A stretch of DNA of 36,663 nt from Oligoflexia bacterium (GCA_015231325.1 JADGBS010000016.1:1-36663), one strand, 5' to 3'; shown: positions 1 to 9,974, counted from the stretch's first letter. Translations and numbers: made by a program. Notes: a model not told the origin generated them from the sequence alone.

Positions 1-789
1 ATTAAAAGTTTTGCACGATAAAATTCCGATGGGGCGGTTATATCGCGGTCCATTCTATTCCAGGAACTATGTAACTTGTTCTTCAGAATGTATCAACGAA
101 TCTCTCTTTTTGAAAGATGGTTTTGTGATGTGGAGTAAGGTAGATCAGAATTTGAATTTGTGGCATTATGTGAAAAATCCATATAAGGATTCCACTCTAA
201 ATACACTCCTCAAGGCAGAAGATGGGGGAATTGCCAAAAAAGAGAAAAACCACCGTTTTAACACTTTTCTGCCATTTTTACACTAGCACAGAGGTGTGTT
301 ATCGGTCAATTATCATTGTCTAATCATAGACTATATTACTCAACAACGTTTCGTTGGTGTTTCCCTATTTTGGAAGCATCATTTCAAATCTCAGGCAATC
401 TTTTTGCAAGTGTCAACAGTGACAAATATTTATTGAACAAGGAAATTGAAAAAATTATATCGCTACTGGGGGTGACTGATTATTCTACGAGCAACTAATG
501 TCTCTAATCTAGCGGAATCACGTCTCAAATATTATTAAAAAAGGCCAATAAGTACTCATTAATATTCATCGTTAATTGTAAATTACAGTTAATCCCCACT
601 TGAAAGCCTTCTGCAAATTTCGCGGGTGTATAACCGACTCTCGCCAACATTGAGTGAAAGAATTCATAAATTAAGGCAGAATCTGTAAATGAATTATGAG
701 CTGTGTCTGCAATATCTATCAAATGGCCATCTTGTCCACGATCTCTTGTTAACGGGGATTGTAGCTTAACTGCCAGAAAAACAGCGAAC

Positions 790-1640
790 TTATTTTAGGC
801 TTTGTAGTGGACGCAATCTGGATCTTTTCTTTGAGTGAAACACAAGCTTCCCAAATCTATTGATGTGCTCAATACGACAAGGGGAAAAATTTGAAATTTC
901 ATTATCTGTTATTGTATGGCCGTTATTTTTTAAGTGATTAATTGCCAACCACATGTATACCGTATTCCATGCGATTACTGCATTGGTCATTAAATTGAGA
1001 CAGCTCGCCTGAAGTTGTTGATCTTCTGGATCCGCAACTCTTACTTTAGATTCATTACAAAAAGATATAAATTGCTCTAATGTATGAATGGCTTCACCTT
1101 TATTCAATTGCTTGCCAATTTTCTTTTGGTATTTTTCGTCGCTAATATATTTTAGAATATGGATCGTTTTATCAATACGCCCATATTCTCTTAGAGGACC
1201 GGCTGAGTTATTTATTCCTGTAGAAGATTGAATCTTGCTTACAAGTAACGATGAACTGACCCAACCCATCTTGATTGACCCCGCTACTCTAAGCATTTCT
1301 GAAGAATGTTTTAAAATATAATCTTCTCTGATTTTTCCTCTTAAAAGTGGTGCCACATGCTTATGTTTCTCTATGTTTTTATTAAAATAATATAACTTTT
1401 GTGATCCAATGTCTTTTAACCTAGGACAAAATTTAAGTCCACAAAGATCAAAGAGAGCAAAAATAATATCAGTATAACCAGCAGTATCTGTCGTATTTTC
1501 TAAAATATCAAGATCAGTAATATTATTTAAAATTTCATCTAAATCAAAAGTTGCATCTCTTTTTGTTGAGGGAATTATCTTAGTTCCATATTGAGAGTAT
1601 TGATCTGATGTCCAGGTAAGATTTGTTATTATGCCAGAAT
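790..1640 (-). pseudogene. Tn3-family transposase remnant (C-terminal DDE part)
   Basis: Minus-strand reading gives ...ENTTDTAGYTDIIFALFDLCGLKFCPRLKDIG...APLLRGKIREDYILKHSSEMLRVAGSIKMG...LREYGRIDKTIHILKYISDEKYQKKIGKQLNKGEAIHTLEQFI...EDQQLQASCLNLMTNAVIAWNTVYM...HINRFGKL, the typical Tn3 TnpA C-terminus. ORF 790..1356 is only part; the reading continues upstream to about 1640 and the N-terminal part is missing. Confidence 0.88.
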
Positions 1641-1800
1641 TCTTGCCCTCTCGGTGAATTCATAGTGAAAGACTACAAATCACGTCCAGATAGGCATTTT
1701 GAAGGTTGAAACCGTCAAATAACCGCTAAATTCAGTATCCAAGGAGTCTTCATTTTGGTTAAATAATTTTGCAAAAAAACAACCAAATGAAGCCCCTTGG

Positions 1801-2638
1801 ATGAGTAACAAATTTATCATAAAATTGCTTAATGGTATAGGTATTCCTGGTCGTTTGATAAACATTGTCGCCTTTTATCTTCTCTCGATCATGATTCCAG
1901 CAAGTAAGCATACCTTGAAATTTGCAGAAAAAATATCGGGGAAAGCGAATTCTCTATTCTCATATTTACTGAGAAAACATCTTGGATTATCAACAGTAAC
2001 CCTAAACCGTTTGTCAAGAAGAAGAATTGCAAAACTAATGCGAGCCAGAAGACCTCTGTTTGATGGCGCTACTTGGACAATTGCAATTATTATCGATTCC
2101 ACTCTTCACTCAAGATCTGGAATCAACATTCAAAATGCCCAAAGATTCAATCATGGGCAGGGATGGATAACTGGGCATCAGTGGACCAATATTGCTGTTC
2201 TCATCAATGGACAGATTATTGCATTACCTCCGATTCCATTTTACACGACAGATGAATGTCAGCGACGTGGCATCAAATATAGAACTGAAGATGAAAAAAT
2301 TGCGCATCTTTTAAAAACATTGGATCTGTTCTCACTACTTGGAGAACACTTAAAATCGGAAATAGTAGTTATTGCAGATTCTGGATATGACTCAAAAATA
2401 ATTCAGAATACCGTAGTAAGTAGAAAAATTGATTTTGTATTTTCAGTAATTGCGATTAGGGGCATCTACATAGATAAGGGGGTAGGGAGTCAAATTTCAT
2501 GTTACTTCAAGGATGGCAGGAGATCATGGAACACTATTTAGGATAAAGACTGATGGAAGCAAAAAGAAATGGCGCAAGTTCGCCTACAAACGATTAGACG
2601 GACAACTTAGAGGTGTAAGTGTGAGAACGAGAACCTAA
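1801..2638 (+). pseudogene. IS4-like DDE transposase, frameshifted
   Basis: ORF 1801..2541 has IIDSTLHSRSG and VIADSGYDSKII motifs typical of DDE transposases. The stop at 2541 is followed in another frame by LFRIKTDGSKKKWRKFAYKRLDGQLRGVSVRTRT, ending at 2638, which suggests a frameshift. Confidence 0.65.
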
Positions 2639-2763
2639 AAATGATTCTAAAAAAGAATTCGCAATTTAATGGAACTGATGCTGTAAGAATCTACTGTTTA
2701 GAGGTTATTCAACAACGAGAGAGATTGTTGTATGCCCCCTAAATAAAGGGAAAAGAGAGTTAG

Positions 2764-3411
2764 ATGCAAAATTCACCGAGAGGGCAAGGGTGGTATTTGG
2801 CATACCCTCTCAGCTACAGAAATATTGAAGAGATGATGCTGGAAAGAGGAATTGAAGTTAATCACTCCACGATTAATTTTTGGGTTTTGAATTACACTCC
2901 TGAAATTGAAAAAAGATTTAGAAAATATAAACATCCAGTGGGTAAGAGCTGGCGAATGGATGAGACCTATATTAAAATCAAAGAACAGTGGAAATATCTC
3001 TATCGAGCGATAAATAAAGAAGGAAATACGATTGATTTTCTTTTAACAGCAAAGCGTGATCTTAAAGCGGCAAAAAGCTTTTTTAAGAAAGCAATTAGAA
3101 ATAATGGCACATCAGAGAAAGTTAATATTAATAAGAGCGGTGCTAATAAGGCCGGCATTGAGGCCGTCAGAGAAGAAAATCAGAGTAATATTGAAATCAG
3201 ACAATGCAAGTACCTCAATAACCGTATTGAATCTGACCATAGAAAGGTCAAACATATTGTACGACCTATGATGGGATTTCAAAATTTCAAGTCGGCCAAG
3301 ATTGTTTTAGGCGGCATCGAGGTGCTGGCCATGCTCCGTAAGGGGCAGTCAAATTGTATGCCTCTTTTTGTCAAAAATTCAGTGGATGCTTTCTATCAAC
3401 TGGTACGATAG
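2764..3411 (+). pseudogene. IS6-family transposase, 5'-truncated (copy 1)
   Basis: YLAYPLSYRNIEEMMLERGIEV.HSTI..WVLNYTPE.EKRFRKYKHPVGKSWRMDETYIKIK..WKYLYRAI.KEGNTIDFLLTAKRD...NNRIESDHRKVKHIVRPMMGFQ is classic IS6/IS26-type. The first residues (MQNSPRGQG) do not match the N-terminus seen in copy 2. Confidence 0.9.
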
Positions 3412-3457
3412 GAACTGTTCTAACAGGGAAAATACTGAGAGCTTTTGCTTTATAAAA

Positions 3458-3730
3458 ATTTTTGCGACAGATCCGGCGGGACTAGAGAAATTATGCAGAT
3501 ATGTGGGGCGTCCGGTGCTCACTAATTCTAGAATTAGTGAAGATGGGAGTGGAAATGTTATCTATAAGTTGCGAAGTCCATATACCGATGGCACTACAGA
3601 GGAATTCATCGAAAAATTGGTAGCACTCATTCCACCGTCTAGAGTTCACCTCATAAGATTTCATGGTCTTTTGGCCCCTAATTGCAAAAACAGAGATAGG
3701 ATTGTCCCTAGTAAACAAGGGGGAACAAAA
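3458..3730 (+). pseudogene. IS91-family (Y2/HUH) transposase C-terminal fragment
   Basis: DPAGLEKLCRYVGRPVLTNSRISEDGSGNVIYKLRSPYTDGTTEEFIEKLVALIPPSRVHLIRFHGLLAPNCKNRDRIVP matches the typical IS91/IS801 C-terminal pattern (LCRY..RP...YxLk.p..DGTt...L.aLIPPpr.HliRyHGvlAPn). Confidence 0.82.
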
Positions 3731-3792
3731 AAGGATAAAGAAAAAAAAGAGACAGATATCGCTGACCATCCTAAAAACAAATCTGAACCTCT

Positions 3793-5718
3793 CTATTCAG
3801 AAATAATTTCTCCATTAAGAGTAAGTTTTCCCCATAATAAATCTCCATACCCTCCTCTAAATACTCCGTAGGTAATTAGATTATTTTTCCACAGTGCAAT
3901 TCTTGAGTAGGCACCCTTTACTTCACTATTTCTCTCTTCAATATTTTCACCATAGATTAAAGCTAAAAAATCAATAGAACCCCTTAGGAGATTTCCATTG
4001 TTATCAAAGAAAGAGATAAGTGCAGTTCTATTAGAACTCTTTAGATGACTGACGGCAATCTCTTGATTGGGTAAAAACAGAACAGATGCCGTATTTGCAA
4101 AGATGTCAGGAAAAGACTGTCGCCATAATACTTGTCCATTATCCAAATTGAACATAATCATTTGTCCACTATTATTCTCTCTTCCATAACCAAGCACAAC
4201 TAATTTTTTCTCATCAGCGGAGATGGCCGCATCTAAAGAGTAGTTTATCCCAGAGTAGTAGGGAACAGTTATTTGCTTTTCATAAACCATACCGTTAGCG
4301 TCAAACTGAAGCAGAGGAGCTCCACTTGTATAATTAGGAGTAGCAACGATATACCCCCCTCCTCCACGTAACTGAACTATTTTAACCATTTGATTAAGGC
4401 CTGGGTACTCATCTCTAAATTTTAAATTACCAAACCTATCAGTTTTCACCACTGTAAGTATATATTTCGGGTTAGGTTGAGAGCGATTTTTCATTGTGGT
4501 AAAGGCAATCAGTATATCTCCATTAATTAATTCAAAAAAATGATAATCGAATGTTCTACAATCTTCACATGAACTAGGTAAAACTTGACTAAAGTTTACA
4601 ACTCCAGATGGAGAAATTCTTTGAAGAATATCAATTTGTTTGTATTTATGATTTTCTACAGCAACTTCTTGATTTCCAATAGCAACAATATCACTATTTG
4701 CAGTCAATGCTATCGCAGGTTGCTTTAAAAATTTGTTATTGTATTTTAGTGGAAGCTCTAAGACTTTCCTTCCGTTTTTATCTAAACGAATAATAGCAGC
4801 ACCATCACCACTGCCATTACACCAAAAGGAGAATAGGACATCACCTTCAGGAGTCACTACCCCTGAATCCATTTCAGTTGAATTATTAATATCGTTACAG
4901 TGCTTAGTGCTCGATCTATAAGACTTAAAAACGGGAAGTTTTAGCCTAGTACAATCTTTTTCTATTGAATTCATATCAATTCGGGAGATTTGCCATTTTG
5001 GTACAGAAGAGAGATACTCTTTCAATACATTACTTACATCTGTCTGCCCTTCATGTTGCTGAGATAACAACCTTACATCTCTTATTTGCACTGGATACTG
5101 TCCTATAACATTATTTTGATCGTCAACAATCTCTGCACGTATGATTATAGAACGACAGATTACGGGATAGTTTTCATTACTTTTAACTTTAATGAAGAGT
5201 TTTTGCCTTGGAGAAGTCGGTGTTGTTGAATCACTCTGAATTATGGCGGATACACTTACGTTTGTAGTTGAAGTCTCTCCTGTGGATGGCCCAGGATTAG
5301 GTGTAGGTTGTGGAGAATCAGACGGATTAGCAAGTCTGCACTCTTCCTCAGTACGTTCTTCATTTATGGAAAAAAGTTGATAAGTATTATCTTCCATATC
5401 AGTACGAAATTGATTTACATCATTCTCTAGACTCGCGGTAAAAATTGTCTGCCGACCAGCTTTCACTAGGGTCTCCTCTGTTTGTGGAGTAATAATCCCA
5501 GTGTTATTGGTGTAATTTTTGACAATGACGGAAAGTGTGTATTTGCACATTAAATCTTTGCTGTAAGTATTACTTATTCGTAATTTCGCTTGATTTTTTG
5601 CAGAAATCACTCCAGCAGAGACTCTTGTATAGTTAGATGCAAAAGAGATGTTTGATAATAATGTTAAAGAAAATGCTATAAAAAAATATTTTTTTATTCT
5701 TTTAAATTTTATATGCAT
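3793..5718 (-). CDS. Exported protein: N-terminal module shared with 6955..7803, then a beta-propeller-like region
   Basis: 641 aa ORF with signal-peptide-like N-terminus; P/S/T-rich linker (SDSPQPTPNPGPSTGETST); repeated blade-like segments such as VTPEGDVLFSFWCNGSGDGAAIIRLDKNGRKVLELPL. Confidence 0.75.
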   Translation of the reverse strand: MHIKFKRIKKYFFIAFSLTLLSNISFASNYTRVSAGVISAKNQAKLRISNTYSKDLMCKYTLSVIVKNYTNNTGIITPQTEETLVKAGRQTIFTASLENDVNQFRTDMEDNTYQLFSINEERTEEECRLANPSDSPQPTPNPGPSTGETSTTNVSVSAIIQSDSTTPTSPRQKLFIKVKSNENYPVICRSIIIRAEIVDDQNNVIGQYPVQIRDVRLLSQQHEGQTDVSNVLKEYLSSVPKWQISRIDMNSIEKDCTRLKLPVFKSYRSSTKHCNDINNSTEMDSGVVTPEGDVLFSFWCNGSGDGAAIIRLDKNGRKVLELPLKYNNKFLKQPAIALTANSDIVAIGNQEVAVENHKYKQIDILQRISPSGVVNFSQVLPSSCEDCRTFDYHFFELINGDILIAFTTMKNRSQPNPKYILTVVKTDRFGNLKFRDEYPGLNQMVKIVQLRGGGGYIVATPNYTSGAPLLQFDANGMVYEKQITVPYYSGINYSLDAAISADEKKLVVLGYGRENNSGQMIMFNLDNGQVLWRQSFPDIFANTASVLFLPNQEIAVSHLKSSNRTALISFFDNNGNLLRGSIDFLALIYGENIEERNSEVKGAYSRIALWKNNLITYGVFRGGYGDLLWGKLTLNGEIISE

Positions 5719-5826
5719 AGAAATCCTTTAAGTAGAAGTAGTAAAAAAAATTTTGTTATCTCTAATCATTTGCCAATATAAACAATTGGAAAAAAAGTCG
5801 TTATAGTTAAAATGTTAAAAAAATCT

Positions 5827-6822
5827 TTACTGTGCATAACTTGCTATTTCTTTTATAACTTCAATATTGAGATACGGGTTCTCTGTATTCATTTGATTTT
5901 GCCGCCAAATAAAATCAGGGTGCTCTGACTTGCTCTTGCCAAGCCATTCCCCCCCAACAATTTGCTGCTGTTCACTCCCTTCCAAAATATAATCATATTT
6001 AAACGATTTTCCAGAAGCACTTTGAAGGGTCATATGGACTTTTAAAAAGTATTTTGCATCTCTGTTAAAAATGTATCTATCTGCACCTAAGGCCGTAGCA
6101 GCTCCACGCGCATCCAGAATCTTGTAGGAGTAACTATACTTTTTGATGGCATAATTCCAAACCGGTAGTCCCATATTCTCATCGATAATAACGGGCATAC
6201 CATGAATGCCCAAATAATTTGTAATGATTAAATGAAATGAAGCTGGATTCAAATCACGGCAGGAGGGATCGTTATTACGACCATAAGAATCTGTTGCCGA
6301 AGAATCGGAATTACAGCGTAATCCAACTAGGCGGGAAACTCCAGTGCTATTTTGGTAAGCTTCCACAAGCAGTGCTTTAATATCATCTACAGAAAAAGTG
6401 ACTCCATGATAGTTAACAGAATGTTTGGGCCCACGCTCGTTAATCGCGGCCGCCGCCAAGCCGTTACAATGCCCGGCCCAACTAACGTTGCCAATCCTTC
6501 TATTGTTTTCACTCTCCCAATTATAGGCACGTCCTCCATTATTTGTAGCTATATCATATTTTTTCATAGCAACCGCAGTCCCATTATTATTGACCGGAAA
6601 ATAAGGGCCGGTCCATACCTCTTTACTAGACTTTCCTTCCGCTGGAAGTTGTTCAGGGTCTGTAATTATTGTTAATTCACCTAATATATCAGGAGTATTA
6701 AATCTGTCTATTACTTCGAGAACGCTAGGTTGGAGGTCATAAATACTAACAGAAGCAAACGAATAAAATAAAGGCGATGTCAAAAGCAATATTACAAATG
6801 CATAAAAAAAACCATGTCTCAT
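5827..6822 (-). CDS. Exported transglutaminase-elicitor-like protein (TGase_elicitor / GP42-like, putative)
   Basis: Signal peptide, then SWAGHCNGLAAAAINERGPKHSVNYHGVTFSVDDIKALL...GLRCN...DSYGRNNDPSCRDLNPASFHLIITNYLGIHGMPVIIDENMGLPVWNY, recognisable as the Cys/His elicitor transglutaminase pattern. Confidence 0.72.
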   Translation of the reverse strand: MRHGFFYAFVILLLTSPLFYSFASVSIYDLQPSVLEVIDRFNTPDILGELTIITDPEQLPAEGKSSKEVWTGPYFPVNNNGTAVAMKKYDIATNNGGRAYNWESENNRRIGNVSWAGHCNGLAAAAINERGPKHSVNYHGVTFSVDDIKALLVEAYQNSTGVSRLVGLRCNSDSSATDSYGRNNDPSCRDLNPASFHLIITNYLGIHGMPVIIDENMGLPVWNYAIKKYSYSYKILDARGAATALGADRYIFNRDAKYFLKVHMTLQSASGKSFKYDYILEGSEQQQIVGGEWLGKSKSEHPDFIWRQNQMNTENPYLNIEVIKEIASYAQ

Positions 6823-6954
6823 TTAGGGATTCTCCTGATAAAAATTTAACTTAAAAAAAATTGCTCTTTTTTAAAAAAAAGAAAATTTTATTTTCAATTT
6901 TTGTTTTTAATATTTCTAATTAAATTTTATAAAACTAGACTTTGAAAGCAACTG

Positions 6955-7803
6955 CTATATTTTAATACCGGCAAATGTATTCATATATCCAACGAGATAA
7001 TTTCCACATAATCCTGGGCCTGACCTTTCAGGAGCACCTTTAACATAGAGAGTGCCATCTCCATTAACACCATAAATGACAGAAACAGTCCCAGCAGCAT
7101 TACCCTCTGCTGACGATACTTCTAGCGAACCGGTGCAGGCATTGTATCTATCATCAATAGTACGACAGTTATAAGTATAAATTACTTGAACGTCATTATC
7201 ACCGTATGGTTGAACATTAAATGTCTGTGGGTCTGTCCAATGACGTACTTTATGGCGTCCCACCTTAGGAATGATACCATAATCGCATCGACCAGGATTA
7301 GTTTGGATCTCACCCTCAAGCAAGTTTGTACTTGGAGCTCTCGAGCTAAAGAGCTTAGTAACCCTAACACTCAAGGGAAGCTCTGGAGTTTCAATTACAG
7401 GAGGATCAGCAAGTCTACACTCCTCGTTAGTATCCTCATTATTTATACCAAAGAGTTGGTAAGTTTCATCTTCACTATCTGCGCGCATCTCTCTTAACTC
7501 CTTTTCGGTATTAGCAGTAAAGGTCGTCTGTCGTCCAGCTTTTACTAGCGTTTCTTGCGTTTGCGGAGTTATAACCCCTGTATTTCCTGCGCTGTTTTTG
7601 ACAATGATAGAAAGTGTGTATTTGCACATTAAATCTTTGCCGAAGATGTTATCGATTCGTAATTTTGCTTCACTTCTTGCTGGAATCACAACCGCTGATA
7701 CTCTCGTGTACTCTGAAGCAAACGAGATCGTCGGTATTAAGCTTAATACCAGTGCGGAGTAAAAATATTTTTTTAGGTGGTAAAATTTAATGTGCATATA
7801 CAC
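6955..7803 (-). CDS. Exported protein sharing the N-terminal module of 3793..5718
   Basis: 282 aa ORF with signal peptide; EYTRVSAVVIPARSEAKLRIDN..KDLMCKYTLSIIVKN..GNTGVITPQTQETLVKAGRQTTFTA aligns ungapped with 3793..5718. Confidence 0.75.
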   Translation of the reverse strand: MYMHIKFYHLKKYFYSALVLSLIPTISFASEYTRVSAVVIPARSEAKLRIDNIFGKDLMCKYTLSIIVKNSAGNTGVITPQTQETLVKAGRQTTFTANTEKELREMRADSEDETYQLFGINNEDTNEECRLADPPVIETPELPLSVRVTKLFSSRAPSTNLLEGEIQTNPGRCDYGIIPKVGRHKVRHWTDPQTFNVQPYGDNDVQVIYTYNCRTIDDRYNACTGSLEVSSAEGNAAGTVSVIYGVNGDGTLYVKGAPERSGPGLCGNYLVGYMNTFAGIKI

Positions 7804-7819
7804 TCCTTAAAATTAAATA

Positions 7820-8398
7820 TTAAAGCCAAATGTCGTTACTGTTACTCCAGTCCTGATTTGGTCTTGCACACTGGCTTGGGTCTTGTTGACTAGCTTGGCA
7901 AGTCCATCCACAGTTTTGAGTTGAAGGGTCACAAGATTGATGAGGACTTTGATTTGCATTTGCTGGAACATCTTCTAGGCAAGCAGCCTCCATTCGAAGT
8001 GATTCTCTTTTCATCTTATATAAAGTTCCGACCTCAGTACCATCAAAATATATAACCCAAGTTGAATCACGTCCCGTTTTAAGTAACCCATTATTAAATG
8101 CTTCAATCTGCATGCTATCGCCAGCGTTATTATAAGCAAATATCGTTGAGTAGTAATCACATTTTTTATTGGTGGCGGAAGTTTTATTTGATACTTTTAG
8201 GGAAACTTCAATTCTATCTGCGCTTATTAATTTTCCTGTGCTATGAGGAGTATCAACGGGAACTTTCGGTTCACTTGCTGGTCTCTGAGCTCCAGGCCAA
8301 GCAGCAAAGACTGAACTTGAAAGAAAACTTGCAACTGCGACGGATAATAAAATTTTTTTCACGAGAACTCCTTTGAAAATAAAAAATATTAATATCAA
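7820..8398 (-). CDS. Exported Cys-motif protein of the same cluster
   Basis: 192 aa; likely start at the internal Met preceding KKILLSVAVASFLSSSVFAAWPG. C-terminal CDPSTQNCGWTCQASQQDPSQC. Confidence 0.72.
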   Translation of the reverse strand: MILIFFIFKGVLVKKILLSVAVASFLSSSVFAAWPGAQRPASEPKVPVDTPHSTGKLISADRIEVSLKVSNKTSATNKKCDYYSTIFAYNNAGDSMQIEAFNNGLLKTGRDSTWVIYFDGTEVGTLYKMKRESLRMEAACLEDVPANANQSPHQSCDPSTQNCGWTCQASQQDPSQCARPNQDWSNSNDIWL

Positions 8399-8441
8399 TT
8401 ACTAACAATCAAGTGGGCACTATACCCACTTAAATCTAAAC

Positions 8442-9341
8442 TTATTTAATCCAATTACACTCGGCCCTTCTCTCTGGATTGCAAAGAACTAAAGGCCCGA
8501 TGGTAGGTTTAGGCTCATGTTTAAAACGGCAGGTTCCGAGCAAATTTATTTCGCTCGCCTTGATTTTATATCCAGCTGGGATCTCAGTTTTGTTGATAGC
8601 TTTAGCGATGGTCTGATCGTTTGATGGATGAATCTCATACTCATTAACAAAAACATCGAGAATATATCTGTCATCTGCTGCATTTATTGAAGGTATTTTG
8701 ATTATAAGGTCGCAAATGAGGGACTCGGTGTTGGGATTAGCAACGTGCAATTTGACTCCTATTCGATCTGATCCGATAGGTCTGCTCTCGATTTGATTTC
8801 TAGCAAAGGTTACTCTTTTACCGATCAGTTGGCATGCTTGAGGATTTTCAATCTCACTTGGGCATAGATTATCACAATCTGTTTTTGCAGGATCGCACTT
8901 TTCCCGCGGTGATGGAATCATAGTAAGATCTGTATTCAAATCAACTTGCACACAAGAGAGATTAACTGCAAACGAACCTTCATTTAGAGTAGAATTTAAA
9001 GTTAGTTCATCTGCTATTAACTTATAGGAAATGCTCGTACTTCTACCTGGTTTAAAAAGTAAATTATCCTGATTAAAAACTATCGGTTTTACAATATTTG
9101 TCGCTGACAACAACTCCGCGCTTGCACTAATAGCACAATACTTATTGAATGGATCTGAATTAAAAACTGAGGCGGTCAAGGAGATCGAGTTGTCTGCTTC
9201 CTTCTTTATCTTATAAGTTACTGGCATTTTCTGCCAATTGAGTGATCGATATCCTCCTTCTCCTCCTTCCACAGCAAATAATGAAGTAGCTATACAGCTA
9301 ACTGAGAACAGTGAGACTAATAATTTAATAAAAAACGACAT
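8442..9341 (-). CDS. Exported protein, apparently two beta-sandwich-like halves joined by a Cys-rich linker
   Basis: 299 aa, signal peptide MSFFIKLLVSLFSVSCIATSLFA; linker CDPAKTDCDNLCPSEIENPQAC; the second half (SDRIGVKLHVAN...) resembles the first half of 7820..8398 (ADRIEVSLKVSN...). Confidence 0.72.
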   Translation of the reverse strand: MSFFIKLLVSLFSVSCIATSLFAVEGGEGGYRSLNWQKMPVTYKIKKEADNSISLTASVFNSDPFNKYCAISASAELLSATNIVKPIVFNQDNLLFKPGRSTSISYKLIADELTLNSTLNEGSFAVNLSCVQVDLNTDLTMIPSPREKCDPAKTDCDNLCPSEIENPQACQLIGKRVTFARNQIESRPIGSDRIGVKLHVANPNTESLICDLIIKIPSINAADDRYILDVFVNEYEIHPSNDQTIAKAINKTEIPAGYKIKASEINLLGTCRFKHEPKPTIGPLVLCNPERRAECNWIK

Positions 9342-9497
9342 ACAATAACCTCAGAGTGATGGTTTATTAATAAAAGAGAAAAAAATTCACAACGGTCTAG
9401 TGTAAAAAGATATCATATCCCCTATGAGAACTCTTGATTGATATATTGATTTTTGACAGTAGCGCTCATTTAAGTAATCCTTGTTTAAATCAAATTA

Positions 9498-9974
9498 TTA
9501 ATTATTTTTTATTGAACTCTTTTTTGCAATTAAATTTAAACTGGGCCTAAACTCTGCTTTCCAATTTTTAAATCCAGTTTTCGCATGAGATTTTGCGAGG
9601 CATGCGGTATTGATATTTCCTACTCCTAGAATTTTTTCACTCTTTTTAAGTAATAAGGTAAAATCAACACAAACACGAGTTATCATTTCGTAACCTAACT
9701 CAACGTCTATTTTTTTTACTGGATAATCTGAGATATTTTTACGCTCGGGGGCCAATACAGGAATAACTGCAAGCTTGCAAGCAAGTGATTTAGTTGTATC
9801 TGTAGGAGAGCCTCTCTTTTCAGGTGAAGTATTTTTTTCATGAGCAACAAGAAAGCACAAAACTGATTTATTCACTTCGGCCTTTTCCAGATAACGATTT
9901 ACAACGACAACCGCATTTGATTGAGCTGTAAATGCGGCCATCGCAAACAAAATTAAAAGAGAATAAATTTTCAT
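9498..9974 (-). CDS. Small exported protein of unknown function
   Basis: 158 aa, signal peptide MKIYSLLILFAMAAFTAQSNAV; overlaps the upstream gene by an ATGA junction. Confidence 0.65.
   Translation of the reverse strand: MKIYSLLILFAMAAFTAQSNAVVVVNRYLEKAEVNKSVLCFLVAHEKNTSPEKRGSPTDTTKSLACKLAVIPVLAPERKNISDYPVKKIDVELGYEMITRVCVDFTLLLKKSEKILGVGNINTACLAKSHAKTGFKNWKAEFRPSLNLIAKKSSIKNN

Noticed and set aside
11-498. Two short plus-strand ORFs (91 and 60 aa)
   Set aside because: No recognisable family, no clear ribosome-binding sites; may be remnants of mobile-element passenger genes but not supportable.
525-722. 65-aa minus-strand ORF (readable upstream to about 785)
   Set aside because: Protein-like composition (LTRDRGQDGHLIDIADTAHNSFTDSALIYEF...) but I could not assign a family; probably a decayed gene fragment.
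3491-3769. 92-aa minus-strand ORF
   Set aside because: Antisense to the IS91-type fragment; composition (runs of F) reflects poly-A on the other strand.
7186-7497. 103-aa plus-strand ORF
   Set aside because: Antisense within the 282-aa exported protein gene; no family signature.
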